A stretch of DNA of 64,000 bases from Anseranas semipalmata. Taxonomy: Eukaryota; Chordata; Aves; Anseriformes; Anseranatidae. Positions within the stretch are counted from its first letter, which is position 1. Each line of letters opens with the position of its first letter. The notes beneath the pieces are model-generated. The model saw only the letters and a list, made by a program, of their open reading frames with translations. It was not told where the DNA came from and did not search any database. The DNA lies in NCBI GenBank assembly GCA_013399115.1, contig VXAA01001244.1, forward strand, positions 1,480,121 to 1,544,120, given 5' to 3'. Shown here piece by piece: positions 1 to 14,260 of this stretch. The position numbers and the translations under genes were made by a program.

Positions 1-1249
<1,249 letters not shown>

Positions 1250-1518
1250 TCATATTTCAGTATTATAACTTCATTTTGGATGTGGCCTTAACCGAACAAT
1301 CTGTCTGAAGAATCTGGAGAATAAATACCATTTTCTGATGGAAGTAAAACACACAGTCCACCTAAAAATCTTCCACTATATTTTGACCAAACCCTAGTGA
1401 TGTGTTTTCTGAGATGATGTCTCTTAATTAACACCAATAAAATTTAATTCCTTTTTATTTTATAGCCTTGCCAAGACTGTGCTCAGAAAGCATTCAGTAA
1501 CTACAGACTTCAGGTTTC

Positions 1519-1550
1519 TATTTATTTATTTATTTATTTATTTTTATTTA
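1519..1550. repeat. (TTTA)n simple repeat
   Basis: About seven near-perfect TTTA units with one extra T, lying in intron 3. It is a short tetranucleotide microsatellite with no sign of function. Confidence 0.9.
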
Positions 1551-4164
1551 AAGGGAAGGTGGATACAAAAGGTAAAACTATTTCTCCCAGTAGTAGAGAC
1601 AGTGATTTTTTATTAATTCTTGCCACTGTGGTATTTCAAGCACCAAGTGAACTCCTTCAGTAGATTGTCTTTTTGGAATAATGGGTCTTTCCTATTTATT
1701 CACATCCTCCCCTTGGTCTAACACTCCTTCTGCAAAGCAGAAAGATTTCCCCCTCACTTTTGGTGATCCTGGCCTCAGTCCCTCCAGAGGGCAGATCTGA
1801 GAGCCACCTTCTTAGGCAGATTTCTCAGGATGCAGATAAAACAAGAGAGACTCTTTGGAGGAAACATAGGTAACAAAGGAAGTATTGCTTGTGCACCACT
1901 AAGACATGAATCACTTTAGTTAAAGTTTCATAATCATGGAAGGCATTCAAAGAAAAAGTATGCTGTATGGAGTCCCAGTTACTAAATGATAAAGATAAAT
2001 TCTTAGAGACATTCTGACTTGGCACTGCCCAGGGTACAAAGCTTTAGCCTTAGGATCAAAAGATTTTCGAGGAAAAAAAAGTCAGCCTCGCAGTTTTCAT
2101 GACTGCTCATATTAAAAAAAAGGTTCCCAGAAAATCCTGCCAAACCAATTAAGTAACCTGGTCCAATACAAGCTGTTTGAGATGATAAATGAGGAAGAAG
2201 TTAAAAAAAAAAGGTAAATCTGACCGAACTAGCAAACACTTGGAAGAACAAACTTCAGAACTATTGCCCACCCAAAGACGTATATACTGCTCTGACTTTG
2301 ATACAATAAATCTGAAGGAAGGCTGTAATGGATACCCTAGCTAAGCAGACCCAGGAATGACATGAAGACCACAATGTAGTAATAATGCTATTACCCGCCT
2401 ATCTGGCCAGTGCTGATTTAGCTATTGTAGCTTAAGTCTAAAGCTATGTATTTATACATATACTTAGCAGGTTGCTTGAACAGTCTAGAATTATGACCTG
2501 ATTTGGTTTGGGAAATGACAGTGACTGTAAAAAAAAAAGAAAAAAAGAAAAATCTGTATCGCTGATGAAAAATGCACTGAAAGCTAAAATCCACAAGAGC
2601 AGTAGTTCTCTTTTAGTGGCCATTTTGGGGATGAACCGATTAGGTTCCCATAAAACTTATTACAAGGTTTTAAAAAAACATCTTTCATCCAATTTCCTGT
2701 CCTTTTAGATAGTATCTGAATATGGGTCATTTCAGCTCTTAAAGCACGGACACTCTCAAACGTTTATGGCATCTTAACAGCAATTTTCTCCATGATTCCT
2801 TGCTAGGGCGTAAAGCAATGGCAAGGATAACAGAAAGAACAATTTTTTAAAAGGTCAGAGTTGCATCTTATTTTGGTCCTTACAGTTTATGGCTGGGTTC
2901 ACACAGAGACTAGGAGTTTTTCATCTAAAAGAAAACCGAAATAATGTATTTTGAGAGAAAATAATTGTACTTAAACTTAACTTTCTGTGCAGAAGACTGC
3001 CAAACAAAGAAGGAGAACTCCATAGCATTGCCTTGTCATAGAAGCATCTAGGAGAACTACTGAGTCCTCAACACAATGCCACTTACAAATTATCCAGTAA
3101 TGACCACTTCTCTCTCCTTCAGTTGTTTTTAGACTCTGAATATTCTACCATACTATTCTGTAAAAGGCCAAAAGAAGTTTGGCTAATAGATCTCTTAATG
3201 GATCTGTGTCCATTATCAAATGTTGGTCAGAGAGGCCACATCAGCTTGAGTCCTGCAGGATGGAGATTTGAAATGCCAAATATGTGTGCATGTATGGTAA
3301 GTGCCTGGCAAGTATCAGTGCCTTCTTCTGGAGCTGGATTTGTGCAAATACAGGATGACCATACTTTGGAAGTTAAATACTAGGACACATAAGCCAACAT
3401 GTTAGCTTACATAAGTGGAGAAATGTGAGTTTCTCAAACAGGTCACAAATTTGGATACAATATCTTGTGCATTTGGTCTGTTCCATAACGCTGGTGTCCA
3501 CATATTGATATTGGTCAAAGTGCTTCAGTAATCTCTACAGAATGTCCTGCTGAAGATATTATTTGGCCGTACAAATCTTTGACAACAGCAGTCACCAAGG
3601 GTTTTATGTCAGGAATGCAAGTGGTATATCTAATGCTTTGTCCTGCACTGGACAAAAGCAAACTTTTCATAAAGTTCCTAGCTTTCTCTTCAAGTGACAA
3701 GGTTACTGCTACTCATTATTTTGAGTGGTGAATATACAGACCCCAGAAAAGCAACATCTGATACAAAATACAATAGGTAGTTTACTTAGCAGTATTGGAT
3801 CCTGGTAATATATTAACTCCTTAGTAAATAAAAACTAATTCAAAGTCATCATCTGCACTTGATGTACATCATAGAGTTGTCAAAAATGCAGTGTCCTTTT
3901 GCCAGAGATAATACATTTATATCCCATCAGAATTGTAAAACAGTAAGCAAATCAGGACAGACCTGAAGAAGACAGAATTTTAGCTGGAATTGGATCAGTG
4001 TTTCAAAATGCACTTCCTGATGGAATTCAACATATGCAGAGCTAAACACACACACAAACACATACATAGAGTATATAACTCTATCTCAAGATAGTTGGGA
4101 AGGAACAAAAAGAAAGCTCAACTATACTTGCATTTGACAGTCTCAGAAAATACTACAGGATGGT

Positions 4165-4222
4165 GGTGAAGGTAGGAAGTGACAGACAAGTGAGGTGAAG
4201 GTAGGAAGTGACAGACAAGTGA
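4165..4222. repeat. Perfect 29 bp tandem duplication (two copies)
   Basis: The unit starting GGTGAAGGTAGG occupies 4165-4193 and is repeated without a mismatch at 4194-4222. The lack of divergence means a recent slippage or duplication event, or strong homogenisation. It lies in intron 3, with no coding potential. Confidence 0.95.
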
Positions 4223-5873
4223 AGGTGTGAAAAGGAACTATAAACTCTAACTGTGAACCGTGTTGATTTCACTGTAGCTCAAGTACTAGAAGCCTGTTTC
4301 ATTTTGTTTCTAAGTTCATTATTATTTCTCCCTTCAGTGCCACTTTCAAGCTATTCGGCAACAGATATTGGTACGCTTTCAGCCATAGAGTGCTGCTGCA
4401 GGAAGAATTACACACATAGAGAGACAGAGTGGCTTCCCCATGTTCCCTCTGCTGCATGCCTGGGAAGCGTACCAAGGTCTTTGACTCTCAATCTTGTGCT
4501 TAAATCACAAGATACATCCCCTTCTTCCACAATACTCAAAAGTACGGCTAAAGTTTGCAAATCCCTAATTGCTAGAAATAACATTGTTAGTTAAAATCCA
4601 TGTGGAACAAAATATTTTCCATTATTCCTTTGATGAATCCAGGCATGTGTTTCAAGGCTCCTGCTCTGAAGTCTAATAGCTTCTCCATGCCCTAGTTAGG
4701 TCAGACAGGGCCCTATTCATAGCTCATAAATGAGGGGAGGATTTACGATCACCCTGACTGCATGGGACGAGCTGCAGGGAAGGCTCTTTCTGCGGGCAGG
4801 CACGGATCCTTCAGTCCAAATGGCGAGAGGATGTGGGCTGGCCGCCATTTGTTACTAACTTCTCTTTTGGCTGCTGTTTTGGAGGTAGATGTTATTTAGG
4901 TGGCTCCTAAGAAGCTCCTAGAAGCAACCCTGGCTAAATAGACACCTGGGTGTGCAAAGAGCCTGTCCCTCTGAAGCAGTCACATGTGGGACAGGCCAAG
5001 TGAGATGGGATTGGAAAATATGCTTCCACCAGGAAAAGGAGCCAAGTCCAGCTGGTGGCCGTCTTTGGGATGGGGCCATGAGCTCGTGGATGGCCAAGAA
5101 GGGGCTGGAGAGTGACTGCAACCAACAGACAACATTGCCAGAGCACTGAACAAAAAAGAGCACTTTGGATGAAAGTCTGCTCTGTTGGCTGAGGCACAGA
5201 GACCGGTGGAGGCTCACATGAGCAACCTTCATTCTGCCACACCATTTATTCATTGTTTGACTTTCGTCTAAACATTCTCTGAGCTCCTGAAACTGCATGG
5301 CTTAAAAATATGTGAAAAAAAGAAAAACAGAGCCTAAGGGATCACTCTGGATCCAGGTGGACTCTCACCCACAGCAGGTAGCTGCTGGTTGCCTGGCTGA
5401 GTATGGCACAGCCGCAGGAGTCAGTCCCTTGTACCTGCCAGGAGATGGACATGGGAATGGATGCTTCCACCAGAGAGGTTTCAGGCTTCTCAGCAGAAGG
5501 AGCAGTGGAGCCAGCTCCTGAGCACCTGCAGGAGGTTACCAGTTATTTTGGTCCCAGTCTTGTACCCCCACTTTCTCAGCTCCCTCCTCTGTTACCCTCA
5601 ACTTCTCTATCTGCTGCAGCGCTTGCTGTCTCCTTCTTTGGACTCCAATTTCTGCCCTGTTATTGCTCCTGTGCTCTAACAACCATCCTTGCACTTGCCT
5701 CCACAGATTTAAAGTCTGTGACTGAAAATTGGAAGGCAAAAACCAAACAGCTGGGATTCATAATAACTCACATTTCTAAATGAAAAGTTAACTTGAAACC
5801 ACATTTTTCATGTTTAAGCGCAGGGCAAAAAAGAGCCCTTTTGACTGTTTAAAAACACGTTTTTGAGTTAATG

Positions 5874-5895
5874 AGTTTGTTGATATCAACAAACT
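5874..5895. repeat. 22 bp perfect palindrome
   Basis: AGTTTGTTGAT at 5874-5884 is followed immediately by its exact reverse complement at 5885-5895, with no spacer. A spacerless 22 bp palindrome of mixed composition is not expected by chance in 64 kb (about 0.015 expected at uniform base use). The core GTTGATATCAAC and flanking AACAAAC resemble forkhead and HNF1/ONECUT-type half sites, so a dimeric transcription-factor site is possible. That function is inference only. Confidence 0.9.
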
Positions 5896-7490
5896 GGCAT
5901 TTCTGATGGAAAAAGCCTTGAACAGCTTTAAGGCACACATACACAGATGGTTTATATACCATGCAAGGGACTTAACCAAATGAAACCTCCCTAACAGAGA
6001 GACACGTTTTTTACAAATGGCACTAAATGGATGCTTGTTCATCCTTTTACCCCAGATAAGTGTAATGTCTAGTGAAGCATTCAGCTGAAAATTCTACCCG
6101 AGGTGATGGTGTCTCTCACCCCTGGCCCCGGTGCCTGGATAACACAAGCAGAAACAACCCGGACAGGCACCAGGGCTATTTTCCTCCACCTCATGCACTT
6201 CTATGCAACTTCAATGCAAAAAATGACAATGTACAGGTTAGACAGAAAATAACTTCAGGCTATGTTCTCCTTGACCAGAATTAACCATGTTCTGCTCTCA
6301 ACTCCCTCCAGTTAGTCTAAATCTAGTCCACATTCAAATGTTAAAAACCCTCCCCTGAGAATGAAAAATATAAATTCAAAAATGATGAATGTAACTAGAT
6401 GAAACGGGAAAGGGAGACAAGAGGATTGCAGTGAAGTCTTCCTTACGATGGCACACCAAAATCAGAGGAGAGGAGAGGGACACGTCAGGCACTGGCACCC
6501 CTTTTGAGGAGGGGACACAAGCAGGAGGTCCCTGCTGAAGTGCCACCTTCTTGTGCTGCAGGGACAGGCTGGCTGGGCAGGAAACGTACATTGCTAATGG
6601 GTTACCTGCTCGCTGATCTGCCTTTTAGCACAGGAAATGTATCCCACAGCACTTCATTTTAATGGCTGTCTTTCAACAGCTACCAAGCTCTATGATGTTG
6701 CTAAAGTATTTGTAAGCACATGAAAACGTGCTTTGGGGCTCTGTGTGAATTCTTTGTTAAGGTCTTATGGGGAGCTGATTTAATCATAAAACAACTCCAT
6801 TTAATGACAGTAGATGATGTTTGCACAGTTCCTTCATCTGAATGGCTACAGAAGAGTTTGGTGAACTACTCATGGGCGATCTTCGTCTTTATGTGCTCAG
6901 AGATAAGCACCCAATGTGCATAATCACACACGTATTCAGAGGCACAACTTGTAACCATTGGTACTTCTTACTAGATATTTTATCTAGTGAAGTCATGAAA
7001 TTGTTTGCACAATATCCACAGCAAGAGATGGCTCTCTGTCCTTATAACCCTAGCGTGTGGCCTAGGAGAAGGGATCTCTGCTGCCCCGATTCCCAGGGGG
7101 GTGGCCATGCTGATGGCCACTCGCTGACCCCACCGCAGAGCTGGGAGCCGAACTCGCACAGCTCCACCAGCACCACACTGCAAGGCTCTGGGGATCTCCA
7201 TTCTCATCACTTTTGTCATTTAATGTGGGGACCTCCTGCTTACAAACCAAATATCTTTGTAGCCCGTTTTACAATTGATAGATTGTGATCACCCGAGCGC
7301 TGTTCTCAGAAGACATGTAGAAACTCCATGTCTCCGGGCACTTTAATCTCAGTTACTGCTTGAAATTGGCCAAGGCATTCACAAGGTTTAGAGGGAACTA
7401 ACAGATGCACACCTATGCACATGCAGAATGCAATGATACAAATCCTTTTTTCTTCAGAAAGCCAGCCTAACAACTGCTTAACTGTACAGA

Positions 7491-7520
7491 CAAAACAAAA
7501 CAAAACAAAACAAAACAAAC
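7491..7520. repeat. (CAAAA)n simple repeat
   Basis: Six consecutive CAAAA units. Such arrays often mark the A-rich tail of a retroposon, but I see no recognisable SINE or LINE body beside it. Confidence 0.9.
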
Positions 7521-7854
7521 AGATGCTGCTAAAATTAGATTTGCAGGAGACTACATCAGACTAGGTTAGTTATTTCACCTGACAGCTGAAATAAATGTCC
7601 AGCAGAGTGGAGATTTTTTTCTTTATGCACTTCCATCTGCATGGTCTGGTTGATTTTACCAGCCTTTGGAAGCAAGGGGGTGAGAGAGTTCTTGCAAAAC
7701 GTGGTCACACGTATGTATGGAAATGGAAATTGTTGGTAGGTTGTTGGGTGTCTGACTCAGCTTCTGGTTTCCTCCCAAGAGCCCCAGTTGCTGCTTTCTT
7801 TGCAGGCAATTGAGTTCATTGGTTAAAAAAACTACTGAAAATCAGGAGGGATCA

Positions 7855-8000
7855 ATTACTGGCTTCTGCCAATGACTTACTGCATGACCTAGCAAAGTCA
7901 CCTAGCTGTGCTCTTAGCTTCACGTTCTCTTTGTAAAAGAGAGGTAGTCTGACTTCTCAGTGCACGAAAAGCTCTCTGAGCCTCTGATGAACAGCTAAAC
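7855..8000 (+). repeat. Ancient MIR/L3-like retroposon fragment
   Basis: The order of landmarks follows the MIR-type layout seen across amniotes: a CTGCCAATGACTTACTGCATGA-like segment, then GCAAAGTCACCTAGCTGTGC, then a TTTGTAAAAGAGAGGTAG segment corresponding to the CTGTAAAATGGGG motif, then CTCTGAGCCTCTGATGA. Divergence is high and no target-site duplication is visible. It could be MIR or the related tail of an L3/CR1-type LINE; a profile search would decide. Confidence 0.6.
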
Positions 8001-9974
8001 ATTTTCTTCTATTTTTTTTTTAATTTGATATTACACAAAAAGCTAAGTTTTACATCTCATGTTAGAAAAATAATTAAGCCAAAAGCAAGTGGAGGTTTTG
8101 ACTTTTTTCTGCTCAGGGCTTGTTACAGCAGGTGGTCTCCAAAAGGTTTCACATTCCTGGTGGTCTCAGAGTAGGGCTGTAAAGTCAAACTTTTGGTCTC
8201 ATTATAGGACTTTTTTTGCCTAACAGGACTTGGCCCGAATCCCATCACTCACTCAACACAGCGTGACCCCGCTGGGTGAATTTCAGTAGCGATCATCCAA
8301 TTTAATGGCTATAGGTTGTGTGGCTAGAGCTTAATATTGGATAATACAGGGATTTTCACAGGCTGGGAACAAACTTGTACAGAATTTGAAATCAACAAAG
8401 GAGACTGCTGTTAATTAGCTTTAAAAAGAAGAGCAAATATTCAGACCTCCACACAGCTTGGCACTTTGTTCATGAAATCAATGTTTCATCAGGGCAGGCA
8501 CCTCACTAGAAGATGCCAGCTGGGTGCAGGATAAATGTGTCCAGGGCACCTGAAACGTACTCCTGCCCGCCTGCCTTGAGCACAACCGCACAGAACATCT
8601 GTCAGGTGTAGTTGTTTCATGACCCTCACCGGCTAAGCCTTCCCACTGGGGACAATCACAACCAGCGCTAGGAATATAAGGTGGAAGTTGTGACCACCCA
8701 AAACCTCTTAGAGAAGCCTTTCCACAGACATGCTAATTGAAGGGTTGCCTTTTTTAGCCTGCAGAAATACGAGGGTAAATATGTCATTTGGAAGTCATGT
8801 CATTAGCTTTGTCATTTAAAGCTAAACACTACACTTTTGCTGAAGTGAGGAAATCCCTAACAAGATGATGTTGGGTACATCCTCTCAGAAGGACTATCAG
8901 TTTCCATCCTGAAATGAATGAATCCATGAATTCTCTAACAGCCCCTCACACCTACGAGTCAAAGAGCACAGTGCTGCAATTTATTGATGTATTTGGGAAA
9001 ATGACCTCCTCCTTTGGTTTACCTGTAAAGTTGATTGTGTACAGTCTTTGATCACTTGGTGCCAGGTAATTCTATACTCTGCTAAGCAGAAACTGGAGTG
9101 TTTTTAACCTACTGCAGAAGGTATGTTGCTCTGTCATTTGTAACTCTGGTAGCATGGAGACCTAATGTCTACTGCAAGTAACACTTCAAGCCAAATGTCA
9201 TCCTGCTTCAGCACTGCTGCAAGCCACCTAAAGAAAAGTCAATCTTTCAACACATTGCTATGATTCAGCAGTCTGAGTGTGAAATCAAATTGTAAAATGA
9301 GTCTAATAAAAATGTACAGAAACAGCATTGGAATGTTTTAAATTATGTTAAACGAGTCAAAAAGTTTACAGGAGTTCAAAGATGGTTTTATAAATTGTGA
9401 TGGTACCAAAAATGCCAACTAAAATTGATTTTAGTAGAACTTTATCCAACACTTTCTGTGATGCAGATTCGCTGTAGATACTGTGGTGCTAATATAAACT
9501 TGAAGTGATATCATGTCCTCTCCCGGACTCTTACCTTTACAACTTCAGTGCAACCTTCAGGTGTGCCTATACTTCAGAATAGCTTCACCACAGCACAAAG
9601 AAAAAAACTTTATTCCCGTTGGTATGCATTGCTTTGCTTTTGACTGTTAGTGCCACCTAGAGAGCAAAATCCCCTGGACGCACATGCTTAGCGATGACAA
9701 CTGGCAGCTCATCTGCCTGCCTGGCAGGACGTAGCTTTTTGGCTCCTCTACACCCAGCCCTTCAGGAGGCTCCCAGCAAGGAAGCCAGTGAGAGACATTT
9801 AACCTGTGAGCAGCTTCTCCTGCTGGCACTACACATGGCCAAACGCTGCCAGGTTGGGAACAAGCATCAGGTCCCCCCGGGGGCTGGGGGGGCTGCTCGG
9901 TGGCCAGTTCAGTGAGAGCTCACTCGAGTGGGAAACGGAGCTGAGCTTCAATATCAGGCTTGGCACGAGTTTCT

Positions 9975-10120
9975 TGGTGACCTCAATCAAGTCACTTCTA
10001 TAGCTTGTGCCTCTGTTTTCCTATGTGAAAAATGAAGATAAGAATCAGGATGCCCTTTGTAAATCACCCTGAAGTCTACTGATGGAGAGGCTTGGCAAGG
10101 GCGAGATATTATTATCACCC
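9975..10120 (+). repeat. Ancient MIR/L3-like retroposon fragment
   Basis: Shows the sense order CAAGTCACTTCTATAGC, GTGCCTCTGTTTTCCTATGT, then CCCTTTGTAAATCACCCTGA and AGTCTACTGATGGAGAGG, ending in GAGATATTATTATCAC. This matches the familiar amniote tail in which GTAAAGCGCTTTGAGATCTACTGATG leads into an ATTATTATT end. It is the best preserved fossil of this type in the window. Confidence 0.7.
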
Positions 10121-10619
10121 TCCTCATCTCTTCTTGTCAGTCCATTCATCATCTTCCCTTTCCTCCCAGTGCCTTCCAGCACTGCAGATGTCACTGATAC
10201 CAAAAGATGTCACTCACAACAGCCCAGCTGCTCGCGCCTGGGCCTGTAGTGGGCTCTGCCAACCCCAAGCTGGGCTCCTCCCTTCATGGTGGCTTGTGCC
10301 CCCCAAGGCTGGAACCAAACCTGCATGCAGTGCTGCCCCTCTTCCTCCAGCGATGCTGGGGAGCTGGTGGGGTCACCCCTGCCCACAGCTCGCTCAGGTG
10401 CGTCAGACCCAAAACCACATCCCATGGAAGTACGACTTCCTGAGGTCAGAGCTGTGTGCCAGCCGAGCACGGAGCTACAGGGCGGCACTAATCTGATCAC
10501 ACAGGTCACCCCGCGACTGCTGCGCCTGCAGAGCAAGGCTTCGCTCCTCCTGCTCTGCCAGCAGTGCTCCTCAGCTCGCCGCCGGGGCACGGGGGGCTGC
10601 AAAGCACCGCAAAATATCA

Positions 10620-10853
<234 letters not shown>

Positions 10854-11984
10854 TTAGAAATGCCTTCTTCTCCCCACCACGTTTCAGGTATCCAGGTGCA
10901 AATATAATTAATGGCTTAAGTCTCAAAGAAGACAGGCTCAATTTTACAGAGCTGATGTAGGTAAAAGCCCCACAAAAGCCATTCAGCTATTATGAAAGAA
11001 TAATTTCACATTTTTCCATGGTGGAATTGCATGTACTCTGCAAAGGTACCACTCAGATGGGCGGTGTTTGTGGGAATTTGAGGAGCAAATTACAAATCCC
11101 TGAAATGTGAATCATACACTGAAGAGAAGGAGAAGTTGGAATTTGTGGTGACCTTCCTGGTTCCTTCTCAGATATGCACTGAAGTGCCCCTAATTTCTGG
11201 AAATGTACAATTCACTCTCTACTAAACATTTATTGCAAAATACATATTTTCAAAGGTTTCAAAATTTCTATTTACTCACAGAGCACTAACCTATGGATGG
11301 AGTACATGGCATCTAGCTGGCTCCAGTTTCACACAGCACTCCTCTACAGCAGTTTATTTCCCCATAAATGTCATTTTTAAAAGTTGTTCCCCTGTGTGGG
11401 GTCTTCCCTGCATCCAGAACACCCCCCTGTTAAAGCACAAGGTCCTTTACCAATTGCAGGTACTACCTGCAGGAAAACATGGGAGAAGGACCAGCATCAT
11501 TAACTGCTATTGCACCAGTACAAATGAAGAGGGCTTTTTTGGCGAGAGCAGCAGATCCCCCAGCCTGTTTGGAGCGGCAGCACTCGCTGGAGACACGTTA
11601 TTCCTTTAGAAGCACACACATGTCAAACAACATACTGTGTTTCCTTAAGCGATCCTCTCACCACCCTCCTCGCTGCCATATGGCATTTGCTGTTATTATG
11701 GAAACAACCAGCTTCTAAACACATAACATAACACTGCAAACAGACATACTAAACCCACACAAGTTGTCAGTGCCTTGGTTACTTCTCTCTCAGGCCTGGA
11801 GTGCTTGTACAATGTCTTTTATTCCCCCTCTGCTTTGTCCCCCCCACCTTCAGTTCCGTCCGAGCACAAATTCTGCAGGCACAAGTCCGTTCGTCACCCA
11901 GCTGAAGGGTCTGCTCCTCACAGGTCGCACCCTGAGGACCATGTCCTGCCAAGCCAGGACCTCCTCCTGAATGGAAAATGCAGG

Positions 11985-12140
11985 AGATGTTGGACCTGCT
12001 TGCCCGCAGCTGGGCCGCAGTCAGGTTCCACACGGCAGCGCGGTGGCAGGAGCACCCCCGGTCCAGGCCTCGCGAGAGGAAGGCCGGCGCTCGCCCAGCG
12101 CCCTGCCTGTGTGCAGCTGTGGCCGTGCTTCGTGACATGG
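11985..12140. promoter_or_regulatory. CpG-rich patch in intron 2
   Basis: A short GC-rich segment with a dozen or more CpGs in roughly 110 bases (for example GGCAGCGCGGTGG and CTCGCGAGAGGAAGGCCGG), in otherwise CpG-poor intron. It opens several frames on both strands that match nothing. It could be an unmethylated regulatory element or simply a GC-rich island; no initiator or TATA element was identified. Confidence 0.3.
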
Positions 12141-14099
12141 CCTCCGAAGCACCTTCAGGGCGGTCGCTGGAGACACAGGCTGGGGCTAGATGGCTTTTAA
12201 CTCAGCATGGGCCCGCTCGGGTTTTCTGAAGCACTCTGGGACAATGTACCCACCCCATTTTGTGACTGGTCCTGCCAGCCCATTTTGGGTCATGATTTCA
12301 TTCAATCTAGCCAGAAGACTGCAATGTTTTGGCACCTCTAGCAAAAAAACCTGCATCTAAATCACTGTATAAATCTTAACTCGACCTCTAGCCTGTCTAA
12401 CTATCAGCAACAAGCCCGCGACTCGGGTTTGTTTGCATGAGTTGGAGCCTCCAGCGCGGAACATCACGACACAGACAAGCGCGGCCAGGAAGCCAGCGGG
12501 CTCAGCGTGATGCTGAGCAGCCTTGTGCTGTCCTTGCAAGCGGCGCAAGTTCACGCTGCTTGACCAAGGAGCCCTCCTGGTGAGGAGGTAAAGGAATACG
12601 CAGACACGCACAGCGCTAAGGTAGGCAAAGGAGGCTGGGAAATGCCTGAGTGCACCAAAGCATCAGCTCACCTGGCCCAGAGTGCATGAAGCTGGAGCTC
12701 AGGTGAGCGCACTGGGAGCTCTGGAGATGCAGCTACACCTGCCTGACGCTGTTTTCTGCTGTCGTGATGAACTAACTCTTCTGAGGGTATGACAAAACAC
12801 ACACACGACTCTCTGTAGCACACAGCCTGCCTGATCTCAGGACTTGATTCCTCTGGAAGCCCAAACCCACAGCAACCTGTCTCAATATTAAGCAAGCAAT
12901 GCAAAAAATGCCACTGTCTGAATCACAGATTTGTGACAGAATAAAAAATAAAGGAACAAGTACATGATTAATCAGCCAGTTTGTTCTGCATTTTCTCTTG
13001 TACCGTGTTGCTTGATGCCCAGCGTCAATGCTTGTACACAATGGGCAGTTAGTTTTTCAAAGCTGATCTTACATGGGGACACTCACTGTAGGACACTTTT
13101 CAAACAGAAGGGCTAGTGATATCAGCTAAACAAGCGTGCAAATTGCGCGTTGAATAGCTGCACTATATAACACACCAGGAGAAGAAAACAAGAAGCTGAA
13201 CACTATTACATATGTGGATAATCTAAACACAAAGACGACAGGAGCACAGACGTACTTCTACAGTATATAACTTGGCCAGCACGTGGGAACGGTGACCTGT
13301 TTGTAATGAGGAAAAAGGAAATACCAGAAATAATCTCCGAAAACACAAGAGCCAGAGCAGTTCCCTGGAGCCATCCACTCCTTGGTAATGTTCGTTTAAG
13401 TGCTGGATATACCGATACAGACAATAAATACATGATGCAACTGTTTTCATTCCTTGTAGGTGACATAGAGTATTTTCTTAGGCCCTGGTTTTGCATTGAC
13501 CTCACCAAGTCAGCTACAGGATCCTGCTCTCACTCATGCTCGGGACGCACGGGCCCTGGAGTGGACTGAGAAACAAAAACACCTCCCTCAGCTCCAGCAG
13601 AAAGCAGAGCGGATAGCTTTGTAATCGCAAGGAACGAAGGGAAGCAGAGGTGTTCCAGCAGCATGCTGCTCCCCAGAGACCTGGCTGAGGCACCCAGGGC
13701 CGCGGCAAGGAGCTGGTGCCCACAGGGAGGGGATGCAGAGGGATGCAGGTAGCACAGCCGGCGGACCCCTCGGCCTGGGGTTACGCGCTGTGTCGCGCTC
13801 GGTCTGCCTGCCAGCAAAAATATCCCTCCGGTTTCAAAAGTTTAAAAAATAGAAAGAATGATTTCCTGAGGAAATGGAAATGTTAAACACTTGGAAGTGA
13901 AACCATATGCTTATGATGATGAAGTGTAACGAAAACAGCCCTGAGAGCAATATCTTTGGTAGTCGGACCCTCCTGCTTCAGCAGAATCCTGTCTAACACC
14001 TGCAAAGTCACCCAAAATGAGGGTGAAAAGCTGGGTGGGTTGAAAAGCAGTCACTTCTCACTAATGGTGAACCCTTTATTTAGAAAATATAACTGGTAA

Positions 14100-14260
14100 A
14101 TAATGTGTGCATGCAAATGAATTATTTAGCTTCCTGACAGAGTAACTACACAGATTATATAGATTAAAATGTTTATGAAAAGGTTTTATATAAAATGCTA
14201 TCATAAAATTCTAAAGATAAATAATATTTAGTTTAAATTCTACTGATTCATTTTTCCCTT
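14100..14260. promoter_or_regulatory. AT-rich segment with a perfect octamer site
   Basis: ATGCAAAT, the POU-family octamer, is at 14111-14118, followed by an AT-rich run with several TTTATGA and TAAAATT-type words. This resembles AT-rich conserved enhancers in composition, but there is no alignment to support conservation. Confidence 0.2.
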
